Assembly (NCBI RefSeq): GCF_002775205.1
Contig: NC_036444.1
Coordinates: 5,374,501 to 5,438,500 of the forward strand
DNA length: 64,000 nt
From: Xiphophorus maculatus
Lineage: Eukaryota; Chordata; Actinopteri; Cyprinodontiformes; Poeciliidae
Direction of reading: 5' to 3'
Below are positions 20,291-30,008 of this stretch, piece by piece; position 1 is the stretch's first letter, and each line of letters begins with the position of its first letter. Below the pieces are notes generated by a model that had not been told where the DNA came from, did no database searches, and was given only the letters and a program-made list of their open reading frames with translations. A program made the translations under genes and the position numbers.

Positions 20291-23200
20291 CTACGCCGCC
20301 ACTTTGTTGTCCTTCTGCGTCAAAACAACAAAAAAAACAAATACTGCATTTAGAAAACTTTGTAAAGGTAAATATTTAGGCAACAGATACAATTTATGGA
20401 AAGACATTACTATACTTAAGAGTTGGCCAATAAGGACATAAAATTTTATGGCGATATTTTGTGGTACTTTTGTGATAAAGATTATGATTTAAAAACCTAC
20501 TTATTGCTTTTTTGGTAACTGTACACAAACAAATATTGTTTTTGAAAAATAATCCCACTTGAATCAGGATGCATCTAATTTAAAAGATAAAAACAGAATT
20601 TAATCTCCAAACTGCACACAGTAACTGCATTTAATCATATTTTTTAATTGGTTGATATTTATTGATGCTGTCAAGGAACAAAAAGTGGAGAAAAATGTAA
20701 AAACATTTCCAATCACATGGAAATCAATAACTGAATTCCTTTACAATCTTCCCCTTGCATACTGAAGCCACCAATGAGAGATTCAAGCACAAAACAAAAA
20801 ATAAATAAAAGGGTGTAAAAAAAAATAAAATAAATGTAAAATAATATTTTGTCTATGCTGAAACTGACTGAATTCAAAATCCAAACGTATAGAAGCTGTA
20901 AAACAAGATGGCGGCTCTGGGTGCTCTGATACAACTCTGAACTATGGAAACCCAACAAGCTATTGTTAGAAAAAAAATCCTAGTTTTGCAAAAATGAAAT
21001 CTTCAAAAACAAAACAACAAAATAAATCAATTTAGCGTCAGGCTACACACTCACCCTGTACGGTAAGTTGGCGAATTCGCGCCCTGCCTGGTTGCCTCGG
21101 TATCCCCCCCTGAAGCCGCCACCACCACCGCCACCGCCGCCCTGTGGGGGCCCAAAGGAGCCCCGGCTGGCTGAGCGACCTCTGCCCCCTCTGAAGCCCA
21201 TCCCCCCGCGACCCCGGTAACCTCCGCGGCCGCGGCGCAGAGGGATGCCGAAGGTCTCTGCGTTCATCCTCCTCTCCTCCGCCCAGGTCTGCCGGCGCTC
21301 CCTGCAGGAGGAGAAGGAAACGTTCAGAGCGCCGTGGAAACAGCCAACAAATCCAGTTTAATCTGGTTAGAATCTAATCGGGTTTAATCCCCTTAGAACA
21401 ACATAAAGCTGCTGATAGAACTGTAAACATCTGCTGACAGAATCGCTGAGGATGTTCTGATCAGAGCTCCGATCGCACTCAGAAAGACTGATTTATAATT
21501 CAGAATCAGTTTGAGTCAGAAACTTACCGAGGGAAACCTGAAGCTCCAGATTTATCTGCAGCTTTCCTAAAAACACCAAAAGATCAGGATCAGAGCAGGA
21601 AAACATGGAAACATGGCTGTTGTTCACAGGATTCACTCATCTACTGCTCAATGACACAAATACAGTATTCCTGATCTGACTGATCCCAATAGAATAGAAT
21701 AGAATTCAACTTTATTGTCATTGCACTGTCACAAGTACAAGCAACGAGATGTAGTTTGCATCTATCCAGAAGTGCTCTACGAGATATAAATATTTATTTA
21801 CAGATGTACAAGACTATGTATGTATGGACTATAAGGGGTTATAGCAAAGAGATATAGATATATTATCTATATATAGATATAGATATTGAGATATAGATAT
21901 AAATATGGGAGCTATATGCACAGATTATACAGAATATACAAGAATGTTAGGGAATGGATTATATATGTATATAATCAGTTCCTGCTTAAAGTTATTTAAT
22001 CAGTTCTTTAAATGATTCTTTTAATGGGTCTTTACACGCTTCCGATGTCTCGGAATCATTTATTTATGAGTGTTCAGATCTGTTTCAGAATGTGTTAACT
22101 GTTTCAGTTAACACATTCTGAAACAGAATGTGTTAACTGAACACATTCTGTTTCAGTATCCTGGTTCTCCAGGATACAGAACCAGCGCCGTACCTCATGT
22201 CGTCACAGGAGATGTTGTCGAAGAACGACTTGGACTTATCGTAGTAGCAGTTTGGGCCCAGCGGGTCTCTCTCGTTTTCGTTGTTGCCTTCACTGTTCTG
22301 GGTTTCCACTCCAGAGTCTCCCTTATCCTCTCCATTCAGAGCTTTCTCCGACTTCTCATCTGAGAGACAAAAAAAATCACAGTTTAGCTGCAAAAACTAA
22401 AAGCTACTGGTTGTTTCTATTTTCTTTAATTAAAGAAATGTGTTCAGTTTTACATCCCAATGATGCTTCCCTCAGATTTCCCAGTATAACCAGTTAACTC
22501 CAACCTTTCAGTTTCAGCTTGCTCTGGAACTCCTTCTCGATCTCCTCCTTGTTGAACTGGGCGTTGGCGCTCTCGAAGTCAAAGTCCTTCTCGAACTTCA
22601 TGGGTCCATCTCGGCGCACGTTGAAGCGGCCCCTGCCGTGATGCCCGCCCCCGCGGCCGCGCCGGTTCGCCGTGCCGCCGCCACCTGCTGGAGACGGAGA
22701 GAAGCGCAGGGTCAGCCGAGAGGAAAAAGGGAAACGGAACAAACGGAAGAGATGCAGAGATGGAGCCGTAGAACAGGAGGTGAGGATGGAGAGCTGCAGG
22801 AGTTAGGATGCATTCACACCAGCCCTGTTTAATCCGCTTTAATCCAACTCTGGATTAGAAGGTTTCAAAGTGGGGGTCTCAAAAGGTTGGAGAGAAGTTA
22901 AGGCAAAAAAAAATAACAAAACTGAATCCCATCATTTCTATTTGAAATTTGTTATTCAATCATGTTTTTTTTTTTATTTTTATAAAATGTAAGTAAAAAT
23001 AATTACTTGAATTATACATACTGTATATTTATATATGTATAATTAATCATAATAATTTATTTAAATATTTCTGATGCTTATTTTCAAATTGGCTGCCAGT
23101 CAAATTCATCTTTGCTCTTCCAGCTAGCGTTGCAAACAAGAAATGGAAAAGTTTCTGGCAAGAGAGAGACCAAAGGAAAAAACAAAAAAAGAACTGTTGG

Positions 23201-26200
23201 AATAAAATAAAATTCGATGTGATTAATATCAAATTTAATCACATAAAAATATGTAAATCTTGCATATTTTCTTAAAATCAAAAGTGGGGTGTGATAAAAA
23301 CTGTAATTTCTGGAAATTAAGTCATGATATATTATCTGAAAATAACATTTTCCACCACAGAACTGAGTCATCTCTTGGTATGATCATGTCAAAACTATTG
23401 AAAAGCGAATAAAAAATTATCTAAAAGTTCATGTTTATTGAAGAGGTTTGAATGCATATGTGAATGCCAAGCAAACCGGAAAAGGAAGTGGACTACAGTG
23501 CAGGGCATTCTGGGTAAAAACAACCAAAAAACACACGAGTCTAAAGAAATGACTCGTCGTCTTTTACCAAAGACAAGAGAGAAATCCTAAAAATGCTCAA
23601 ATCTGACACCACTTCGTTTCTGTTTACATTTCGTGAAGAAGGAAGTTGCGCTCAGTGTCTTCTTCTAAGGTTTTCATGTTGTTTCCTTCAGTGGTTCTTG
23701 GTGCAGCGCCCCCACAGTTGAGGAGGTGAACAGGTTTTTCAAAATGTTTGGATCTTTTGACAGTGCAGTGTGAAAGAGAACTGCAGCAGCTGAAAATGTA
23801 ACAAATATTGCAATTTTGGTAACCTTTGTAACCGAGTCTACCGGACTATTAGGTGTGAAAACACCCTTAGTGACAGAATGATGGAGGAGATGCAGAGTCT
23901 CCATCATCCCTGTGGAGATGAAGTCTAACAGAAAGATGGAGGGCATGCAGGATGGCTGCAGAGGGGAGCAGACTTTGACCTGTGGAGCGTTTACTGGGCT
24001 CCCTGCCTTCTCCTCGCGCCTGATCGCCCTCAGCTCTGCTCTGGACGTCTGATCCTGGAACAGCAACAGAGTTTGAGTCTCCACACAGCGACCAGGGAGC
24101 AGCTGCTTCACTAAACTCCGCCCTGAAACTCTGAATTCTGCAGGACAGCGAGAACATGGCGGCAGCGGTCTGAGATCAGGAAGCGTCTCTGTTGTTCTGA
24201 AGTTTAAAGGGGCAGTAGAATCTAAAATGGACTTTCTTGAGCTTTACATAATCAAAAACGTACTTTGAGCATTGCCTTGATTATTTAATGTATGTTTGAG
24301 AAATCCTGTACTCTCCATGGCAACCATTCAGCTGTGGAAAACGCCTGGGAGGATCTAGCCCCGCCTATGAGACAAAGCTCCTCCTCAAAGCTGCAGTTTC
24401 CAAGCTTCCACCTCACAGAGCAGCCTTCTCCATCTCAGCTCCTTCAGACTAGCCAGCAGCAATTAGCAAACACCTGGTGAGCTCATTCTACGAGCTACTT
24501 CGTAATGCAACACTGGTAAAAACATTGCTAAAGGGTCAATAGGATGTGATGTGATGATGACTTCCTGAAGGTGGAGTTTCAAAAAGAGCAGGAGTTTTTA
24601 AAGAGACAGAATCCCAATTTTCCAGGCGTCAAATTTCATTTACGTTGTATTTTATATATTCAGCATTTTTATAACTGAGGGTAAAACTGTTACGAGATTG
24701 TGCTACAAATGTGGATGGAAAATACATAATACTGCCCCTTTAATCCATTTCCATGACGAACATGAGCAGCAGTCTGCAGCTTTCTGTCCAACAGACCCAA
24801 CTGTTTTGTTTACGTTTGTTTTCAAGGTTCAGATTGGATCCCTGAGCTTGTTTTTATTTAGCAGACTGATTCTGACAGAATCATGGTCCCTGGTTGCCCT
24901 CCCTGTTTATCTTCAGAGACAGAAGGTTCTCACCTCTCAGATTGTCCACTCCGTCATGTTGCTGGGCCTTCTGGCTGCTCTGAGATGGACCAGCTGGCGG
25001 GGCGCGGCCGTGTGCCGGGCTTCTCCGTCCCAGACCGGGGGCTGGAGCCGTGGCGGTGGACGCTGGGACAGACGGGCTGCTCTGGCTCACCTGATCCAGG
25101 GTGGGACTCTTCCTGAGAGCTTCCACACCCGGACTGCTGCAGCCTGAGGAGAACCAGCAAGGAGTGAGACAAATTAAAGATTCCTACTTACAAACCAGTA
25201 CGATTAGTAACTCCAGAGACCGGATCAACCTTCCACCTGTAGGTTAAACAGAACAACACTGAAAAAACACTAACTTTTAAGCATTTTGTCTAGTTTCTAG
25301 AGCAAATATCTTCTGCCTCTTGAAAAAGGACTAAACTAACTTACATGTAATTTTTAATCAAGATATAGAAGCTTGTTTTAAGTCAATAATTCCTTAATAT
25401 TGATGAAAAATACTAGTTCCACTGGCAGGTTATTTCAATAATAATATTTCAACAATAATAATTTTTCCGATGTTATAAGTGAAATAGGGAACCAGTACTT
25501 TTTAAATCGATATTAAAGGAATTATTGACTTAAAACAAGCTCCTATATTTTGATGGAATGTTACTTGTAAGTTAGTTTTGCCTTATTTATAGTGTACCAA
25601 AATATTCACACTAGACACTAGATGGTAAGATTTGGTGAGTTTACAGTGCAAGAAAAACATAAAATATGATATTTGTGTATTTCAGTCATAAATTTAGAGA
25701 ACTGTTCCTGGAAGTAAAAAGTTAGTTAGCTTCCTGTCTGCAGTTTGAATTTCTGCAGAAGGAAAAAGTGAAGCAGTGAGAGTGAAAAGTCAGAGGCAGG
25801 TTAATATTCACTACAGCAGGAAAACACCAGCAAAGTGTTTGTGGGTCAACATTAACAGGACAGGAAAACACCTGAGGACAGGAAGTGCCTCCGTGTTTTA
25901 AAATGAACCATCACCCTTTCACACACACCACCGGTGGTACCGATCCGAGAGTCCACTTCCTGCTGGTCTTTACCTGTAGTTAAAGTCCCGACAGAGCGCC
26001 TATCAGAACCGCTCAGACTGGAGTTCATAAAGAAGACTGTGGACCGCCCTGTGTGGAAGAACAGCAACAGAACTGAGACCCGGAAACACTCTCTGCTCCG
26101 GACTGAAGGATGAACATCTGGAGAACACCCGATATCGGGACATGTCGATACCAGAACACCAACCGACCACACACACCAAGAGCTGGAGCTGAGTCGAATC

Positions 26201-29164
26201 GAACCCAGTTACTGCCAAACAACCGATAATACATCCATCTGATGTTACATGTCTGATCGTTTCACCAGAACACTTTGACCTGGAGGTTAGGAGGAAACTC
26301 TTCCCGCCATCAAGAACTTCTGCTTTACGCACAGATCCCAGTTTGAAGAAATAATCACAGGCTAGACGAGTTCATCTATCAAAGCTTCGCTCCCATTAAA
26401 TCAACGTATTCCTGAATCTAAAATCAACAAAACGTGTCGAGGAAGCAGCGAAGGCCTCACACTGACGCCTCTGACCCGACGCCTCCTCACTTCCTGTGGC
26501 ATGAAGAACGTGATCCAGAACCACTCACAGACTCTGAATCCTTGGATATCATGCCGCCCTGAAGCAGAAACTTCCCCACTGCCCTGACTTACCCACACCG
26601 GCGGGTCCAAACTGGGGCGAGACCAGTGGGCTGGTGCTGAACTGGTTGTAGGCGGGAACCGGAGGTCTGTTGAAAAGGCCGTAGGAACCAGAGGACTGGA
26701 AGGGAGTCTGAGCCGCTGAGGACGAGCTGGTGCTGATGGAGGACTGCAGAAGAAGAAACGCACAAGGTCAGGAGGTTGTGAAACTGGGTCAGAACCAGGG
26801 TTAGAGTAGGTTTTGGTTTTTCATCATAGTTTAGTTTTATTTCGTTGTCTTTTTGTCTTCATAAAGCAAACATTTGGGACTCTTTTCTGGACCTATAATA
26901 ACTTATTTTCAACTTTTTGTCATTAAACTATTGCATGTTTAATTTATTGCCAAGCAGGACAAAAAAATAATTCATCATAAAATTGCATTATTAATTAGAA
27001 CAAAATGCTTCTGAGAGCCTTTGAGTAAAATCCAGTGACATACAGCGTAAGAACAGAAATACCTGGACGATGGCCGGGTCCTGGGGGAGCGAGCACGTCG
27101 GTTTGGGCGGCTCACACACCGTCAGGTCCTTGATGTCGCTGCCCCTGAAGATGATGTACTCAAAGATGTCGTCTCGGGGAGGAATGGGCCGGTCCGTCGG
27201 GCGATCCTCGGTACCAAAGGAGCGGACTGAGGCAAAGAAAACTCAGAATGTGAATCACAGTTTGACAGTTAGGAGGTGTGGCAAAAAAAACCTCCAAAAC
27301 AAACAAAAAAAAGTCCCCTCCACATTCAGACTGAAATGTTAAACTAACATTAAAAGTTGCAAAACAAAATATTCTCATTAGATACTAAAAGGTGTTTTTA
27401 TAAGGTGTTTTGATTTGATTTATAGTAGAACCATAAACATGTAGTTCGCCATTGTTGTTATGTGTGCTTGTGGCGTTATAGGTCGGGTTAGAGGTTAGGC
27501 TAACATGTAAGTGTTTTCCATGTTTAGATAAATAACTGAGGTTAAAAATTTTCCAATCTGAAACCTGCAAAAATCAAACCAAAAAGCACAGCAGTGTTCT
27601 GCGTCACCAAAAACTCAGTTTCCCTTTGGATGCAGGAAAAAAAAACAGTTAAACATTTTTACATTTTGGAACAAACTGTGGCCTAACTTTGAGATAAATA
27701 TGAAAAAAAAAACTTCCAGCAGAGCTAAACATGGCAAATTAAAAGCCTGTGTTTACTTTCAGAAAGGACTTTTACTATGAAAAACCATGTTGGGCACAAA
27801 CACAGCAGCAAAATGGGATTTTTCTCAACAAGCACTTAAACATAAGAGATATATGGATTAACATCAGCTGATGTCACTCATCTTTAAAACTCTAAGTCCT
27901 GTAAGTAAGAAACATGCCTAGAGTTATTGTTTGGACTGGAGTTAAATTCTCTTGTGCCTCTCGGATGATTTAACAAAATCAGACATCACTTCAATCATAT
28001 TCTGGTATAAGTTTCACTTTCTTTTATCTGCCTTAACAAGGAGGAAAAGCCGCATTTCATTTAAATCTCTCGACTCAAACTGATTATGTGTGAACACTGA
28101 TTTGCAGCCAAGCGAATGGGCCAGTCTGGTGACGGCCTGGATTTTGTCCTGTTTTGATGTACAGCTTATCAACCTCAGTAGTCAGAGAACGTCCTTCCTG
28201 CACAACAATCCTGAAGATGCTCCAAAATCAATGTTTGCTTCTGTTTCCACTTTCCACAATTTCAAAGTTGTTTAGACTCCAGATCAGTTTACACTGGCAC
28301 AAATGAAATAAAAACACCCTGTAAACAGCAAGGACTGCTAAAACTTATCAGCGCCTTGCTTTGAAACTATTTTATTAGAAATTTGATGACTGAATTAATT
28401 TTGCTAGTTTTTTTAAAATAATTATTGGATTTGACATTCATTATTCCGTGTAATTTCCCTTTATAGTCAATTAGAGGCCATATCCGAGTTATCTGGATCC
28501 CTCCGTTTATTTCTTCGGGGCCATGATGAAGTCAGTATCTGATTCATCATTTCTGAATCAGCACTTCAGTAAAGGGCTATTCTCCATTTTTTAAGAACTC
28601 TGCTAAAATTCGAAAATATTAGAACTATTAACACCTAATTCTGGAAAATACTGCATGGTGTCGCAGTACCATGCTCATTATGACATAAGCCTGTCATAAT
28701 GAAAATAAGACAGGCTTATTTACATTATGAGCTAAAGGTCAGAAAGGAACTGTAGTTGAACAGTTTTGTTTGGATATATAAAATAAAGAGTTCCGAAATG
28801 AAAAAATCCATTGAAAAATGTGTTGTTAGTGTTCAGACTAGAGCTAATCTTTAATAGTTAATATGTCTTAAACAAAAACAAAAACAACAGCATACACCTT
28901 TAAACTGAAAGGCTATCAATAGCAAGCTAACTTCAGTCGCAGCAGTTAGCTCGCTTTAATTTTCCGTTAAACGCCCACACACCGCCTCCACTTCACTTTA
29001 GCCTCGAGGAAGCTCTTACCTTGAGCCCAGGTGAAAATCTTACCTTTAGCAAGGGCCACGGTGGAGTTCTCGGTGTCGATGGTGTACAGGATCCCCTCAT
29101 AGCGAATCTCGGCCTTGGAGATCAGGCTGATCTTACTACCCAGATAAGGCGTCCCGCCGCTCAT
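20291..29164 (-). CDS. lsm14a: LSM14A (RAP55A), P-body mRNA-silencing protein
   Basis: Exons in transcript order: 29044-29164, 27063-27226, 26593-26743, 24934-25143, 23980-24054, 22505-22684, 22194-22359, 21528-21566 (39-nt cassette), 21055-21301, 20291-20314. All joins are in phase: 445 aa without the cassette, 458 with it. Order: Lsm domain ([20 protein letters not shown], to about residue 80), Ser/Pro-rich linker, RG-rich patch, FDF domain ([10 protein letters not shown], near 276), FFD box ([13 protein letters not shown]), TFG box ([14 protein letters not shown]), RGG repeats, and a YRKDNKVAA end. [15 protein letters not shown] and [10 protein letters not shown] identify LSM14A over LSM14B. 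The protein binds DDX6 and 4E-T and represses translation in P-bodies. A mammalian linker segment of about 40 residues between exons 3 and 4 is not found. Exon 6 has a NAGNAG acceptor. Confidence 0.95.
21528..21566 (-). other. lsm14a: LSM14A 39-nt cassette exon
   Basis: Flanked by ttttag and gtaagt on the minus strand, with no stop, and symmetric in phase. Including it inserts 13 residues ([13 protein letters not shown]) between the FFD and TFG boxes. Skipping it joins exon 7 to exon 9 as [15 protein letters not shown], which matches the human protein. It is therefore probably an alternative exon. Confidence 0.7.
21688..21970. repeat. (AATAG)n-linked dispersed repeat
   Basis: It starts with aatagaatagaatag and then ctttattgtcattgcact, a phrase common in teleost interspersed repeats that look like the 3' end of a non-LTR element or SINE. 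An ATAGAT-rich simple tract follows at about 21847-21900. It lies in LSM14A intron 7. Confidence 0.4.
22081..22156. repeat. Perfect 20-bp hairpin plus two further arms
   Basis: Positions 22081-22100 are the exact reverse complement of 22106-22125, with a 5-nt loop. Two more partial units follow (22124-22139 and 22140-22156), so alternative stems are possible. In LSM14A pre-mRNA the structure begins about 37 nt after the exon 7 donor, in the intron that precedes the cassette exon. Confidence 0.85.
22806..23862 (-). repeat. 'aagggtgttttcacac' DNA element with nested insertion
   Basis: On the minus strand the element starts taagggtgttttcacaccta near 23866 and ends near 22806 in the partly matching gcattcacaccagccctg phrase. 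A different element (22860-23365) has inserted into it. It lies in LSM14A intron 5. A fragment of the same family is in the SNX20 3' UTR. Confidence 0.55.
22860..23365 (+). repeat. 500-bp dispersed repeat, copy 1
   Basis: Phrases such as gcaaacaagaaatggaaaag and 'aagtcatgatatattatctg' recur in reverse complement at 47375-47780. The element is non-coding and of unassigned class. Confidence 0.5.
24204..24742. repeat. 'ttaaaggggcagta' MITE in LSM14A intron 4
   Basis: Near-perfect terminal inverted repeats: tttaaaggggcagta on the left and tactgcccctttaa on the right. The interior carries ctccatggcaaccattcagc and 'ggatctagccccgcc'. A partial copy in the opposite orientation is at about 56075-56275. 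Confidence 0.7.
25257..25649. repeat. 'cactgcaaaaacac' MITE, intact copy
   Basis: The left end is cactgaaaaaacactaactt and the right end tttggtgagtttacagtg. The interior has the family phrases 'cttgttttaagtcaataatt' and 'ttacttgtaagttagttttg'. It lies in LSM14A intron 3. Other copies are at 31093-32100, 43840-44733 and 40765-40915. Confidence 0.65.
25850..26580. other. LSM14A intron 3, remainder
   Basis: Higher in GC than neighbouring introns but with no exon that would supply the mammalian linker segment. The open frames on the minus strand here do not resemble LSM14A. Confidence 0.4.
27380..29040. other. LSM14A intron 1
   Basis: A 1.8 kb intron. The stretch from about 27840 to 28560 is balanced in composition and free of recognised repeats, so it may hold regulatory sequence. 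No exon or RNA gene is recognised. Confidence 0.35.
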
Positions 29165-30008
29165 GGTGGCTCCCGCTTCTCGGCTCTGGGAACAGAAATA
29201 AGAAGGGGCCGATGCCTCCGAGCCGCGCGGTCAGCAGACAAGGTTTCAGGGGCGACTCTCCCGGTGTTTTTCGATTCGATTCCCTCTGACTCTGACGCCG
29301 CTTTGCAGCTACAACATGGCCGCCTCCACCTCCATTGGCACAGCTCTGAGCGCGGGGGATAACGGGATTTGGAGTATCGCGTGACTTCATGGCGCCGTGA
29401 ATCATAGAGCTATGAGGAATAGAAGTTAATTGAGTTTTTTTTAAAAAACCTAACATACGCATTATGACATGAGAGTAAAAACCTAGAAATCATTTATATT
29501 TACTGGCGTATAATAAAACAATACAATGGGTCATTAATCTGCTAACTGTTATATTATTGTATTGTGCAGTATGGGACCTAAACAGTATTATTTTTCCAAT
29601 GTTATAAACTTCTTACTGTACAGGTTTTCTTATTTTTAAAATGATCATTTATTTATTATTACATTTTTAAATTTTTTTGTGTGGATTTGTGTACTCCCAA
29701 CTGCTTTTAGATTGCTGGTGTGACACACCTAAATTTCTCCACTGTGGGAAAATAAACGACATTTCTACTATTTCAAATTATTTATTATTATTTTATACAT
29801 TTATTGGGCTATCTTTTGTTTTATTGTCGACTCTAAATAATTAAAAACGTGTAATTTTGTTGCTTTGGAACTGCTTTTCCCACAGTTCTTGAAACATTTA
29901 GTACATCTAGATCTTTGATCCATCTAGATCTTTGCTCCGAATGCAGCCGGATCCTCGGCGCATGCGTACATTCTAAAAAACGATTTGCACAACAGCGAAG
30001 CATCAAAG
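29165..30008. promoter_or_regulatory. Divergent LSM14A / TAF4 promoter
   Basis: The two start codons point away from each other and are 844 bp apart. The LSM14A side carries caacatggccgcc at about 29313, a YY1-like motif on the minus strand. The TAF4 side has aaagatggcgg spanning its own start codon. The middle (about 29450-29880) is AT-rich. No TATA box is clear on either side. Confidence 0.6.

Noticed and set aside
23674-24157. Two long minus-strand frames around LSM14A exon 5
   Set aside because: Only the 25-residue stretch at 23980-24054 is exonic; the remainder is intron read-through.
29985-30008. Upstream extension of the TAF4 open frame from a TTG codon
   Set aside because: TTG is not a normal nuclear start; the ATG at 30009 lies in an ideal context and gives the family N-terminus.
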